From Saprospiraceae bacterium (GTDB lineage Bacteria; Bacteroidota; Bacteroidia; Chitinophagales; Saprospiraceae), in NCBI GenBank assembly GCA_028285545.1, contig JANQPA010000097.1, forward strand, positions 62,001-126,000: 64,000 nucleotides of DNA, in the 5' to 3' direction. A program made the position numbers and the translations under genes. Each line of letters opens with the position of its first letter. The first letter of the stretch is position 1. This document shows positions 44,703-55,896 of the stretch, piece by piece. The notes beneath the pieces are model-generated. The model did not search any database. It had not been told where the DNA came from and saw nothing but the letters and a program-made list of their open reading frames with translations.

Positions 44703-46031
44703 TCAAAACAAATTAGAAAACTTACTCAAGCCATACGCTATAAAAGCCGCCTCAATTTCCTTAGGCAATTTAGGCGGCGGGGTATTTAAATTGAGAAAAT
44801 TGATGACCTGCTGGCTAGAAATGTCGGTGATCAATTCCAAAGGTAACAGGCTGGGGACAAAATCCCTGGATTTATTGGACCCTCGAACCAATATATTTCC
44901 ACTTTGATGCAAAAACCAGCCATTGAGACTTCCCATTTTGTCTATATCTGTATAATTGACGGGGGTTTTTTGCAAGACACATTCTGCAATTCTGATTTTT
45001 GCTGTTAGGCCTTTCAAGAATTTACTATTTAAAGGACCAAGTCGGTTAAGGGTAAAACTTAAGGCGTCATTTAAGGAGTTTTGATAAACCACCAATGAGG
45101 CCTTGTGCAAATATCTTGCAGCTTTAATGGTTAAACCATTGGGCGAACGGATGGCTAAAATACTTGCCGGGCCAAGATCCTTTAATATCCCGTTCTGACT
45201 AACATCCTCTAGAGAGTCTACCCAATTTTTTTCCTTGGTTAGAATGGCTTCCATACAGAGTGATAGTATGGATTCTACAAATGCTTCATCTCCATCGCTC
45301 ATCCGATGGGCACCGATGAGAATGGCTTTTAAGGTCACCAAATCATCAAGCTTATTTCTGGGGAAAACCTCAATGTCCTCATTTTTCAACAGCTCAAACC
45401 AACTAAGCAATGGCTTTAAGTAACTCGGTGGATTGTCCGTTTCAAAGTTCAGGCTGTCAAGGTAGTTTTGGATAAATGGAGTTAATAGATCTGAGAACGT
45501 TTTTTTTCGATAGGGCTCTTGGGCATAAAATGGGATGCAAGAAATTATTTTGATTCCTTTATCTAACTTTTTTTCTGAATCAAATGGATGAATAAATTGC
45601 AGACCTTCCAGAATATTCAATAAGCCCATCATCATATGGTGGGCCTTTCTTGAATACATATTATGACCACTGCTATCCTGCAGGCGCGTATATTCAATTA
45701 AACCGCTCCAGGAAGGATCTTCTAACAGGCCAAGGTGTTCGGCAACTAAATCTGCAGCGGCACGATCTCTTTTATTCCAATCCACTTCCATGTTAACAGG
45801 ATGGGTATCAAAACGGCCTCCTCCTATATCCACAGCTAATATTCCTGATTTTTCCAATTGAGCTGAATTCTTGTCTCCAGGTAATTTGCCAGCAGGATAA
45901 AACTCCAATTTTGCATTTGAAATTCCTGGAAAAAAGGGTTCCCCAAATTTTTTTATTAATAATACAGATATGATGGCATCAAGGTCTGGACTTTCATGTG
46001 TGATTAAAGTGTGAATGGGAATGGGTTCCAT
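44703..46031 (-). CDS. MYG1/DHH-like putative phosphoesterase, third gene of the trypsin cassette
   Basis: A 442-residue protein; the ATG at 46031 is preferred to an in-frame TTG at 46040. The N-terminus has motifs in the order seen in MYG1/DHH-type metal-dependent phosphoesterases: T-H-E-S-P-D-L-D-A (H12, D16, D18), V-D-I-G-G-G (D68) and F-D-T-H-P (D75, H77, where MYG1 has D-H-H). A second cluster, H-N-M-Y-S-R-K-A-H-H, lies near residues 120-130. This would be consistent with a metal-dependent nuclease or phosphatase. The remaining 300 residues are mainly helical and unassigned. No signal peptide. It lies 70 bases after the giant gene on the same strand. The family call is an inference from motif order only. 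Confidence 0.6.
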   Translation of the reverse strand: MEPIPIHTLITHESPDLDAIISVLLIKKFGEPFFPGISNAKLEFYPAGKLPGDKNSAQLEKSGILAVDIGGGRFDTHPVNMEVDWNKRDRAAADLVAEHLGLLEDPSWSGLIEYTRLQDSSGHNMYSRKAHHMMMGLLNILEGLQFIHPFDSEKKLDKGIKIISCIPFYAQEPYRKKTFSDLLTPFIQNYLDSLNFETDNPPSYLKPLLSWFELLKNEDIEVFPRNKLDDLVTLKAILIGAHRMSDGDEAFVESILSLCMEAILTKEKNWVDSLEDVSQNGILKDLGPASILAIRSPNGLTIKAARYLHKASLVVYQNSLNDALSFTLNRLGPLNSKFLKGLTAKIRIAECVLQKTPVNYTDIDKMGSLNGWFLHQSGNILVRGSNKSRDFVPSLLPLELITDISSQQVINFLNLNTPPPKLPKEIEAAFIAYGLSKFSNLF

Positions 46032-46101
46032 TGTTTTCAAATTGACAGAAGGTTTTGTTAATAATTATGGCTTAAAAAATCCTAAAACTACCTGATCTGT
46101 A

Positions 46102-49100
46102 TTAGGTATTGGGTATTAAATCGTCAAGTAATATGATATCTGGAATCACCTTTTTTTCAAAACTACTGAGTAAGGTTTCAAAGAATTTTTCTTCCAGGAA
46201 ATAGGCCAACTGGGTCTCAATTGGAATTTTACTGCCTTCAGGAAAACGTCTGTAATAGTTGACCAACTGGCTAAGTATTTGTGTGCTTTCCATTAACTCT
46301 TCAGGATTTATCTGCTTACCCAGAGCAGTTTTGATGGCCAGACCAACATTGGAAAGCTCTTTAGAACCATGCTTAAAAAGAATTATACTCTTGTTGGAAA
46401 AACTTTCTAAGTTGTTTATGACATCTAAATTGTAATAGGCACCTCCAACCGCATCATCTTTTGGGAAAAGGGCCTCACCAAGATTATAAAGGCGTCTCCA
46501 AAGACCAAAGGCCAATTCCTTATCCATTTTCGAACTGTCTTTTAGCCAGTCATTGATGATTAATTCTACATGTAAACTTCTTAAGGCCCGACGCCCCAGA
46601 TTTTTAATTAAGGATAGAAGTAATTGGGAAGCTTCCGATTTAATTTCTTCTGCACTCCCTTCTGATGATAAATGAATTAGTTTAAAGCCTGATTGTATGA
46701 GCATGGTAGCTTCAAATAGACTCACTTCATTGAGAGATAATAGTTTTTTAAGTTCTGATTCCCAGGAAGATGTTACCTTTTTAAGCAACTTTTCTTCATC
46801 GGAACTAAGGTCTGATAATATCCTGTGGCAAGAATAAATGGTTTTGCCAGACTTTGGTAGCTTATTGTATTCCTCGCCAGATGATTCCACAACGGTTAAA
46901 AGCTCTTCCCTTTTTAATTCTGAAACAATCCTCCATTCATCGATCCTTTGATATTGGAGATTTTTGTTCAATCTAAGACTTGGTAAATCTAAACGGAATT
47001 TGATATTTCCAAGAATGGCTTCTACTATCCTCTTAGTACTCTTTTGAGCTTTTCTGGAAATAACCGCTAAGGAAGTTTTGCTTTCTATTTTTTCAGGCCC
47101 GATACAAATAAGAGGAATTTTGGACTCGGGGGATTCGGCAAAGTATATGGCCTTTCCGTTATTTTGATCTTGCAGACCGATAATTTCCTCCACTCTTACT
47201 TTTTTGCCAAAGCCAAGGTTATCATATTCCCAGGTTGCATCCCAGGTATCGACAAAGCTGGCTTCAATATCATTATTCTTTAAATAGTTGAGTTTTACAT
47301 CTCTTTCCAGTCTGCTTAGACTTTTCCAAATTGCCTGATTAAATTTATCTATCTCTACTCTTTTATAGATTTCATCAAAGTCTATCCATCCAACTTTAGT
47401 TTTGGGAACGAAATAGAATTTTTTAGAATCCACACTTTCAACAATAATTCCTTTTATGTGATAAGTGTCCCTGTCTTTGTATGAAAAAACACTGCGGGCT
47501 CTGATCTCCAGGCCTTTTTCTTCTCTTATTCCTCCTCGCCACCCATCCTGGGTATACCTGATAAAAACAGGCACTTTTTTTCTGGAAAAATTCTCTAAAA
47601 TAGACTCCATATCATTCATCGGTAGTCCAGGGAATAAATCATTGGCAGGGATTCCAATAAATTGACTTCCAATTCTTAAGACACATTCGCTGTTCTCAAA
47701 GCGACCAACGACTTTCGAGATGAAAAAATCCTCAGGCTTTATTTTTCCTTTGGTTAATTGTACTCTTCTAGATACCCAAATCTTTTTGGATGCCTCGTCT
47801 AATTTTTCAACAGTTACCGGGAGGGCACCACAAAAGGAAATTAATTTTTTCAGTTTTCCCTCAAACTCATCTTGATTACCATTGAGGACCTCATCAAAAT
47901 TGTTTTTATCCTCATTCCTTTCAGCTATTATTTGGTACTCTTCCAATCCGGCAATGATCAATCTTTGATTCTCGTCAGTTTGAAGAAGACAATTGTACTT
48001 TTCACCTGTCTCAAATCTTTCAAATTTTCGTATGACATTTTTATAATTTATTAATATCAGATCACCAACTTTGAATTCTTCTTCAACATAAGGGAGCTCT
48101 AAAGTAAACTGACCATAACCCAAATAGAGGGCTCCCTTTTGAGCGTCAAATTTTTCAACTCTGAGCAAGCCTTGTTTTCCCAAAGATTTCCTAAGTCCAG
48201 GAAACCAATTTTTGAGGGTTAACCCTTGATAATTTGGATTGTCAGGAAAGCGATCTATTGGATTGATTTCAATTAAATCTCCAGTACCCATACTTTTCCA
48301 ATGAAATCTCTCCATACTTTGACCGTCATTGGTAAAAAATAAGGTTGATTGAACCTGGACAACCCTGCCAGGGATAATTTCTAGCCATAATCCTGCTGGT
48401 CCCTCTTTTTGCTTGGAAAGCGCAGCAATTGCAAATTTGCGTTTACTCTTGGATCTTCTTGCCAGAGATTGAAAAAGAGCAATAGTGTCAAATCCAAAAT
48501 AGGCTAGATTTTTGGGAGAAAAACGCAGACTAGGTTGTTGATCTACTGCTTCGAAAATTACGGGAGTGGTATTATATTTTACTTCTCTAGGCAGGTGATA
48601 AGGATGCCAAGCCAGACTTGCAGAACCATTTTCTGATTCTTGCTTGCCAGCTTTGTTTTTCAGGCGACCGGTTTTTGAATCATGAAAGGCCCAGGATTCT
48701 TCCTCCATCATTTGTATCAAATGAAGGGCACTCGTATCATAATATGAGAGTTGTTGCCAATCTAAGGAGACTTCCCTTTTTCCAGGTAAATGGTTTATAG
48801 GTAATAACTTAACGGTTAATGAAGGAGGCTTTTTTGCAATGATTAAATCTCCAATTAGATGTAAATCCAATTTATATCCTTCTGTTTTGAACTCCCCTCC
48901 AGGAGGTATTAGAAGGTTATATTGTTTTTCGTAATTATTCCAAAAAATATATACAAGTTTGTGGAAATGGCTCAGTACCCGAAGGTATTTGGATTTAGAT
49001 TGCCGATTGTTATTGAAGGGCAGCATTTCAGGAAAATATCCAACCGTAAAATATTGCTTGCTCTTCCAAAAATTTGAACTGCTAAAATTTTGTTCAAGCT

Positions 49101-52100
49101 CATCTCCCTGTATCTTCATCAAGTCATCCTTCGGAAAAACAAATACAGGTCGAAGGGTTTTATTTTTAGGGAAAAAGCTTTGATAGCTTAATAAAGCAGG
49201 CTTTAAAAAATATCCGTCTCTAGTCTTATCACCTTTGCCTTTAACCGTTACTTTTACTCTCTCAATTTTAACGATATCTCTACTGTTTAGATCAGCATAA
49301 TTGATGACATCTCTACTAAAAATTTTAATATACAATCCTGGTTTTAACTCCAGTACTACATATGATCCACTCTTTTTTGGGCGGAATATTCCTACAACAA
49401 TTCCCAATAAGACCTGGTGCTGATCTCTTTGGATAATGCCACTTAATAGACTCTGGTGGCGAAGTGGTAAATGGAAATGTTCATAATTAATATTGGGAAG
49501 ACTTTCAGGAAGTACGAATGGGATTAACTCTCCATTTTCATATTTTGTACTGACCAATAGAAGCTGCCCTGCTAATTTGCTTCTTTCTTCTTTATCACCA
49601 TCTGCATCCTGCCCATGAAATATGTTCCTTAAATAGTCATTGCGGGCAGAATAACTTCGCCAACTTATTTTATACCTTTGTGCAGCTTGTCCTTCTCCTA
49701 GGATATTCGTAAGGGAATATGCTGTTAAAAAATAAGCATTTTTTTCTTTTACGATATCTCCAGCTTTAAGAAAAATCAATTTTCTTTCAGGTACTACATC
49801 AAAACCAATATTTTTCTCTTCAAAGGATGTTTGAACACATTTATAAATTAGTTTTTTTCCTCTGCTATTTAAAAATTCTTTCTCATCAAGTATGGCATAA
49901 ACCACCAATTCCGTTTCAGGGGCTTCCAGGGAGGCCAGATAATTTTGCAGGTGATTTTCATCTTCGGCCATTAATTTGGCACTGCTTACAATGAAGGAGG
50001 CAGAAGTTTCAAAGCGATAAGGGTCAACCCCCTCGATTTTCTTAATTCTAACATTACGAGGATCCAAATAAAGAAGATGTACAAGGTTGTGCATTTTTGA
50101 TTGTCGAAATAGAACGGTAGAGTGAGCATAGACTGTTCTTTCGACATCCATAATAATTCTATTGTTTTCTGTGGAAAACCTGACTTTTCTGATCGAATCT
50201 CCATAGAAAAAATTATCTGTAGTGGCAGCACCTTTTACGCTATATCGGATTTGGCTTTGTGGTATGGCCAATAATTTTCCAAAACCATACTCGAAGAGGA
50301 GCCATTTTTCCTGGTAGGGTATATCGTTTCTATACTCAAAATGCTTATTTGTGGTGGGGTCGAAGTCGTCCACAAAAAACAGACGAGGAGATAAATCTCT
50401 TACTCCTAATTTATCTCCACCTAACTCATCTAGAAATTCTTCTACGGATAGTGGCTTAACTCTCCTTAAAGAAGCATTGAAAAATGTTCCTTTTTTATTT
50501 TTTTGTTCAAAAAGATGCACTTTTGCTTTACTAAAACCTTCCTTTTTTCCTCTATACTGCGAATAAGCAAATGGAACAAACAAATATTCTTCATCAGGAA
50601 TATAAACATCTGTTCTCCATTCTTCTGAAGTCTGATGTTCTGAAAAGTACCAAAGACTCTTAGGTAATTCTAAATCAATTAATTGTGCTTTTCTTCTTTC
50701 TCTTGTGGAAATTTGTGCATTTAAGGCAGGACGCTCCAGGGGTGATTTTCTCCAAAATTCCTTAAACCGATTCAATTTATCATCGTTACCACTGATCGGA
50801 ACCTCCTTGGGAGCTGATTTCTTCTTTTTTCGATTAGTTTCCGGTCTGACAGTTGGATAGGTAAGGTGGAAAACCCGGTCGACCAAAAATAAACCCTTAC
50901 CCGATTCTTGATCATCAAGGTATTGTACTTTTAATTCGACATCTTGTAGAATTCTAGCCTTATAGTCAATACTTTTGTCAGGTAGTGATCCACAAATAAG
51001 GGCATTATTTTTGTTCTGTAAAACAAAGTGTTTTTGCCTTCCTCTTTTTTCAATTTTCAACAATTTCCAATCCGATAATTCTTCCAGGCTTTTAACTTTG
51101 AAATTAGAATCCAATAAAGATAAATGAGAAGGGTTAGAAAATAGTTGATTAGTATAACCTAGAGAATGTGAATTAATTCTTAGAAGCCCTCTGTCTTCTT
51201 CAATCCACTCATCATCCAAAACATCATTATTAATTTGACCTAAATAACGGATGTCTGAGGAATCTAACTCAAATAGGTTGTCGATATCAACAATTTGCCA
51301 AAGCATTTCCCCATAAATGGTTTTCCTGTGAATGCTCAAAATTGAATGATCATCATATTTTTTGACATTAATGATGTCTCCTAAATGAAGTTTTTTGGAT
51401 AATGAAAAATCTTGAGGATTGAAGTTTTTTAGCTGAATAATTCCATCTAGTGGAACCAGGACTCCAAAATTGCCTTCTTTTAAATCCTGTGGAATTTCGA
51501 AAACGATGGCATTGAGGAAGGAGGTTTCATTTAATTCAGGGAGTTCAAATAATGCTTGATCGGTTGTAATTTGAACTACCGATTCCAGTTGAACTTCTGT
51601 TACCTGACACTTTCTATCCTGGAGTTTTGTTTTATTTAAGTCTTTAAGTTTATTCTTTTGTTTGGGTTCAAAAAATAAACTTTGCATGGAAATATTAATT
51701 TCCAATCCATTTGAATTGGAACATAATACCGATGGGGGAGAGACGCTATCAATTTGGTTCAACTCAATTATTACCCCTTCTTTAATTTCTGTTAACTGTC
51801 GGAAAAAATCCTCGTATTGATTAATGGGAACATTGAGTTTTTTTAGAGGGCTTACGGCTTCTCCATGGACAATTCCGGTAATTAACGTTTTGAATGGATC
51901 GTTTAAATTAATGGAAAGTGTATCTCCTCTTAGATGATCAGGTAAACCAACGATTTCAGCTTCTAGTTCCTCCGGAAAGCCTGGTACAGGTGTGTCAAGA
52001 GTAACTTTCCAGGTATTATCATTTTCTGAAAATGCCCTTTTTATTTTATTGATCTGATTTTCCCATTGAATATTACTAGTATCCACAATTGGAGTTTCGG

Positions 52101-55100
52101 AATCCTTCTTAAGGATGTCTAATTGTATTTGGTTATCAATCCAAACAGGAATAAAATTTAAGAGAGTGCCTATGGATACTTTTTGTTCGGCATGTATGGA
52201 AATATTTGAATGGTCTTCTCTGAGATTTAAATTTGATTCTTCAATAAGCAAATCATCCCTCAATCGACTTAATGTGGCCTGAGCATCAGCTGTAAATTCA
52301 TTATCATAAATTTGATAATTTTTCCCTGGATATGAAGTGAAAAGCCAGGAATTATTGTGACGTTTATAATCTAAATAACAAAGTTTAATTTCTTTTCTTG
52401 TATCGCTAAAATGAGCCCTTTGGGCTTCATCCAGCAGTAATCGATCCAAATACCAGTAAACAGGCTTCCAAGCACCTTTTTCTTTTCTACTCAATACTCG
52501 GTAGCTTGGAATCTCTTGATTATCAATTTGATGGAAAATACTATAATTGGCCAACCATAAGGGAGTGTCCAGGTTCTTTTCAGCTTCAATAACTTCCTTA
52601 GGGATTTCTTCATATTGGGTCCAATCAGCCGAGCTAATAAATTTTATATCCGTTTCTGGTTCTTCCAGGAGAGGACTTATATCTTTATCATATACCGAAA
52701 CCCATTTTTCCTTCTCTTCATCATATTGGATGCTTAGTTTAACATAAGCTCCAATCTTTTCATCTTCGAATGGATGAACATGTACATATTTTATAAAGTG
52801 ATCAGTACCAGCATTTAATTCACTGAAGTAATGCCCGTTTTCCTTAACATTCATTCTCGTAAATACGGCTACCACTTCAATTTGATTTTGTTCGGCTAAT
52901 TTGGCATTGACCTCTTCTGGTTGTAATGAGAAAAGATTTAAAACTTTCTGATATTTTTTTGCATAAATACTAGATGTAAATTCATTTGGATTGCAGGTTA
53001 TGGCTTCAATTTCCCAAATGGGAGGTAATTCATTTAGGTCTAATTTTCTACCCTTTTCGGTTTCTTTTAAATCCGATACTGAAATTTTAAAGGAATGAGC
53101 ATTTTTTATTAACTTTTCAGTTTCCTCAAAAGATGTTTGTAACTCATTTAAAAGAATGTTCTCTGCATTAACATAACTGTTCCACAAGGAATAGGCAACC
53201 AGTTTCAGGCTTTCTTTTATGAGCTTTATTTTTTCTTGGATGTTAAATATGTCAATGGGCAGGTTGGCATTAATGTCATTATTATCCCTTTGATTGAGTT
53301 GGTTATATGCTAATTTATGCATACCCTTTAACATATGTATTCTAGTTCCGCTCCAATCGCTGTCTTCTTTAATCTGCCCTGAAAGACTAATAGAGAAAAC
53401 CTTATCAAATAGCCTTTTAAATGAATAATTCCCTCCAAATTCCAATAAAAGAGAAATAATCAATTCTTTTCCTTCATCCCATGTTGAAAAGATGGACTCA
53501 TCAAAAGACTCCAAAAGCCTTAATCGCATAAAACGATCCAAACGCTCAGGGTGTTGAATGGCATAAATAGCCTCCACAAAATCTGCTTTTACCGCATCGA
53601 CAAAATCGTCATCCAATTGATCGTGATGGCTACAACATCTTAACATTTCGGTAGCTCTTACCAGTCGATAGATGTCGTATTCTTCGTCTTTAATGCCCTG
53701 GTGGTTTTTGTCTTTTTCTTCCCATTCTTTACGTATCCAGTACTTGAGTTCCGGTTGCAATAAGAGCAGGTATCTGTGTTTTAATCGCTGTCCCCTTTCT
53801 GCAAAAATGACCTTTCGTGTATTCAGGTCTTTTTCATATTGGGAAAAGGAAAAAGAACTCTCACGGTTAGCCAAAAACCGGACCATGGTATCCGTATGAA
53901 GTAGATTACTTTTACTCAGTAAGCTTCTGTGTATATTGAAGTAATTGTCATAAATATCGGTGAGTTGATGAATCCATTGGCTTTGAGGGTTATTATTACT
54001 AAAAGCTCCTTCAAAGGCATCTTGAACCCAATCAAAGAATATTTGAGGCAGAATTATGCCAAAAAAAATGTTTTCATCTGAAGCTTGACCAATTTCTACT
54101 TTATTAAAATTTTTGTTCAAATGAGAAATGAAAAAATTGGGTGTAACGCCCCTCCCAAGACCCTTGCCAAATGTAGTAACCGTTTCAGACATGAAAAGCC
54201 CAAATCCTGTCAATTCAAAACTTAATAAAAATTGTATGTTTTTATATTGAGAAGAAGAATCGCGAATCTTGAGGGTTTTGTTAAGATTATTGGATGACAA
54301 TTGAATCAATTCTTCAACAGAATAAAACCAATTCCGATAGATTTGTTTAATATCCCCAGCCATAGAAAGTAAACTGAGCATTTTTCCTTCTTGCTTCTCC
54401 TGATCTGACCTACAATATCTTAGAAGTCGTTTCGCCATATAGGTTGAGGCCCATAATCTGATTAGTATGGCTGAATTATCATATCTATAGTACCTTGTTA
54501 TCCAGTTTTTCCTTCTGCCTTGGAAAATAGCCTTATTTATCGGCAATAAAGGACTATGAATTAATGGACTATTAATTTCTTCAAGTGGAATACTGGAACT
54601 TTTACTTTCTAAATCAACTCGTAAATTTTTTGCATGCAGACGGATTAAGGTATCATAAATTTCAGATTGAGTTTTTTTATTTTTTAAACTAGAGAAAGAG
54701 CTTGAAAGCCGTATTTGATTAACATTTCTTGCCGGGAAGGACACAAAGTCAATAGATTCGGCAAACCAATCAATAATGTGAGAAGGGGAGAAGGATTCAC
54801 TGTATAATAAGGCCCAATTGATGGCTTTATTAAGGGTTTGGTATTGCCAGAAGATGATAGGCAAAGCCCTAAGGATATTATCTTTTAAATTTCTTATTTT
54901 CCATTCTTCTTGGTAAAGTGCTTCAACGATACCGCCGATTCTGCCTAAAAATTTATTTAAATCTTTTAGCCTTGCAGAAGGTATATTATTGCGAATGTTT
55001 ATATATTCTTCAAACTCATAAAATTCCTTTTGAAATCTGGCGTTCATTTTCAAATAAAGATCCTCATCAGTACTATCTTCCTCATCTGAATTATATTCCT

Positions 55101-55896
55101 CTTCCAAATTCTCGAAATAGGCATCTAAATAGGTATAGATCAAATCCGGCTCATGTAATGGGAAATAGGACACGGATTTATTTCGAAATAAAGCAGGTGT
55201 GGGGTCAAAACCTTCAACAAGCTGCCGCTTTATAGAAACACCTAAACGCAGTCCTAGCCTTCCATATAGGTTGTTAACGGCATCATCCACAAATACGCCG
55301 AAGCCTTTTTGATTTTCCTCATAGGCGTTTAACATTTGGGTGAAAGCAATATCAGGTAATAAGTTTGAGACTGCTAATAATATGATTTCCTCTTTATAAA
55401 GATTTAAATCTAAATAGGGGAGTAGGCTGGAAGTTTCTTTGGCTGACCTTTTAGTTGAAGTTACTCTTTTAATTAATTCCATTAAAAGACTGACTGCATT
55501 TTCCCTTGCTTCTAGGGTTGACTCAATTAGGGCGGAGTATTTTTTTTTCGGAGCAGTTTTATTTAAGCTATCGACTACTTGATTTAACAAGTCAATTACT
55601 TTCTTTTTATTTTTTTCAAGAAATACTTCTGGATAGAAAAAAGCTTTTTGCAATATTTGAGGAAAACTATATACTTTAACCCAATTTTCCAGCTTCATAA
55701 GTTGGTCGAAAGCAATACTAACATCCATACTGTTAAAGGTCAAATCGTCTTCAGTATTGGGGGTAGCTTCCAATTTGATTTCAGTGCCATCAAAATCATC
55801 TATCATATCTAATATAGACAAGAATACATGAGTTTGTTTGGGGGACATTCCAGAGCAACAACAAAAGTACCAATCAGATAGCAGATTAAAATTCAT
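46102..55896 (-). CDS. Giant 3264-residue protein of unknown function
   Basis: One uninterrupted frame of 9.8 kb. It has no signal peptide, no clear transmembrane segment and no motif I can assign. The N-terminus has three adjacent cysteines (F-C-C-C-S). Residues about 1-1000 are helical. From about 1010 to 2900 the sequence is beta-rich with recurring blocks of the kind V-V-L-E-L-K-P-G, L-W-L-E-I-I-P-G, and G-D-L-I-E-I-N, G-D-L-I-L-I-N, suggesting a string of small OB/S1- or SH3-like barrels. The last 300 residues are helical again. It starts 11 bases inside the end of the trypsin-like gene, so the two are translationally coupled. I infer a scaffold or sensing platform for the protease. Confidence 0.85.
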   Translation of the reverse strand: MNFNLLSDWYFCCCSGMSPKQTHVFLSILDMIDDFDGTEIKLEATPNTEDDLTFNSMDVSIAFDQLMKLENWVKVYSFPQILQKAFFYPEVFLEKNKKKVIDLLNQVVDSLNKTAPKKKYSALIESTLEARENAVSLLMELIKRVTSTKRSAKETSSLLPYLDLNLYKEEIILLAVSNLLPDIAFTQMLNAYEENQKGFGVFVDDAVNNLYGRLGLRLGVSIKRQLVEGFDPTPALFRNKSVSYFPLHEPDLIYTYLDAYFENLEEEYNSDEEDSTDEDLYLKMNARFQKEFYEFEEYINIRNNIPSARLKDLNKFLGRIGGIVEALYQEEWKIRNLKDNILRALPIIFWQYQTLNKAINWALLYSESFSPSHIIDWFAESIDFVSFPARNVNQIRLSSSFSSLKNKKTQSEIYDTLIRLHAKNLRVDLESKSSSIPLEEINSPLIHSPLLPINKAIFQGRRKNWITRYYRYDNSAILIRLWASTYMAKRLLRYCRSDQEKQEGKMLSLLSMAGDIKQIYRNWFYSVEELIQLSSNNLNKTLKIRDSSSQYKNIQFLLSFELTGFGLFMSETVTTFGKGLGRGVTPNFFISHLNKNFNKVEIGQASDENIFFGIILPQIFFDWVQDAFEGAFSNNNPQSQWIHQLTDIYDNYFNIHRSLLSKSNLLHTDTMVRFLANRESSFSFSQYEKDLNTRKVIFAERGQRLKHRYLLLLQPELKYWIRKEWEEKDKNHQGIKDEEYDIYRLVRATEMLRCCSHHDQLDDDFVDAVKADFVEAIYAIQHPERLDRFMRLRLLESFDESIFSTWDEGKELIISLLLEFGGNYSFKRLFDKVFSISLSGQIKEDSDWSGTRIHMLKGMHKLAYNQLNQRDNNDINANLPIDIFNIQEKIKLIKESLKLVAYSLWNSYVNAENILLNELQTSFEETEKLIKNAHSFKISVSDLKETEKGRKLDLNELPPIWEIEAITCNPNEFTSSIYAKKYQKVLNLFSLQPEEVNAKLAEQNQIEVVAVFTRMNVKENGHYFSELNAGTDHFIKYVHVHPFEDEKIGAYVKLSIQYDEEKEKWVSVYDKDISPLLEEPETDIKFISSADWTQYEEIPKEVIEAEKNLDTPLWLANYSIFHQIDNQEIPSYRVLSRKEKGAWKPVYWYLDRLLLDEAQRAHFSDTRKEIKLCYLDYKRHNNSWLFTSYPGKNYQIYDNEFTADAQATLSRLRDDLLIEESNLNLREDHSNISIHAEQKVSIGTLLNFIPVWIDNQIQLDILKKDSETPIVDTSNIQWENQINKIKRAFSENDNTWKVTLDTPVPGFPEELEAEIVGLPDHLRGDTLSINLNDPFKTLITGIVHGEAVSPLKKLNVPINQYEDFFRQLTEIKEGVIIELNQIDSVSPPSVLCSNSNGLEINISMQSLFFEPKQKNKLKDLNKTKLQDRKCQVTEVQLESVVQITTDQALFELPELNETSFLNAIVFEIPQDLKEGNFGVLVPLDGIIQLKNFNPQDFSLSKKLHLGDIINVKKYDDHSILSIHRKTIYGEMLWQIVDIDNLFELDSSDIRYLGQINNDVLDDEWIEEDRGLLRINSHSLGYTNQLFSNPSHLSLLDSNFKVKSLEELSDWKLLKIEKRGRQKHFVLQNKNNALICGSLPDKSIDYKARILQDVELKVQYLDDQESGKGLFLVDRVFHLTYPTVRPETNRKKKKSAPKEVPISGNDDKLNRFKEFWRKSPLERPALNAQISTRERRKAQLIDLELPKSLWYFSEHQTSEEWRTDVYIPDEEYLFVPFAYSQYRGKKEGFSKAKVHLFEQKNKKGTFFNASLRRVKPLSVEEFLDELGGDKLGVRDLSPRLFFVDDFDPTTNKHFEYRNDIPYQEKWLLFEYGFGKLLAIPQSQIRYSVKGAATTDNFFYGDSIRKVRFSTENNRIIMDVERTVYAHSTVLFRQSKMHNLVHLLYLDPRNVRIKKIEGVDPYRFETSASFIVSSAKLMAEDENHLQNYLASLEAPETELVVYAILDEKEFLNSRGKKLIYKCVQTSFEEKNIGFDVVPERKLIFLKAGDIVKEKNAYFLTAYSLTNILGEGQAAQRYKISWRSYSARNDYLRNIFHGQDADGDKEERSKLAGQLLLVSTKYENGELIPFVLPESLPNINYEHFHLPLRHQSLLSGIIQRDQHQVLLGIVVGIFRPKKSGSYVVLELKPGLYIKIFSRDVINYADLNSRDIVKIERVKVTVKGKGDKTRDGYFLKPALLSYQSFFPKNKTLRPVFVFPKDDLMKIQGDELEQNFSSSNFWKSKQYFTVGYFPEMLPFNNNRQSKSKYLRVLSHFHKLVYIFWNNYEKQYNLLIPPGGEFKTEGYKLDLHLIGDLIIAKKPPSLTVKLLPINHLPGKREVSLDWQQLSYYDTSALHLIQMMEEESWAFHDSKTGRLKNKAGKQESENGSASLAWHPYHLPREVKYNTTPVIFEAVDQQPSLRFSPKNLAYFGFDTIALFQSLARRSKSKRKFAIAALSKQKEGPAGLWLEIIPGRVVQVQSTLFFTNDGQSMERFHWKSMGTGDLIEINPIDRFPDNPNYQGLTLKNWFPGLRKSLGKQGLLRVEKFDAQKGALYLGYGQFTLELPYVEEEFKVGDLILINYKNVIRKFERFETGEKYNCLLQTDENQRLIIAGLEEYQIIAERNEDKNNFDEVLNGNQDEFEGKLKKLISFCGALPVTVEKLDEASKKIWVSRRVQLTKGKIKPEDFFISKVVGRFENSECVLRIGSQFIGIPANDLFPGLPMNDMESILENFSRKKVPVFIRYTQDGWRGGIREEKGLEIRARSVFSYKDRDTYHIKGIIVESVDSKKFYFVPKTKVGWIDFDEIYKRVEIDKFNQAIWKSLSRLERDVKLNYLKNNDIEASFVDTWDATWEYDNLGFGKKVRVEEIIGLQDQNNGKAIYFAESPESKIPLICIGPEKIESKTSLAVISRKAQKSTKRIVEAILGNIKFRLDLPSLRLNKNLQYQRIDEWRIVSELKREELLTVVESSGEEYNKLPKSGKTIYSCHRILSDLSSDEEKLLKKVTSSWESELKKLLSLNEVSLFEATMLIQSGFKLIHLSSEGSAEEIKSEASQLLLSLIKNLGRRALRSLHVELIINDWLKDSSKMDKELAFGLWRRLYNLGEALFPKDDAVGGAYYNLDVINNLESFSNKSIILFKHGSKELSNVGLAIKTALGKQINPEELMESTQILSQLVNYYRRFPEGSKIPIETQLAYFLEEKFFETLLSSFEKKVIPDIILLDDLIPNT

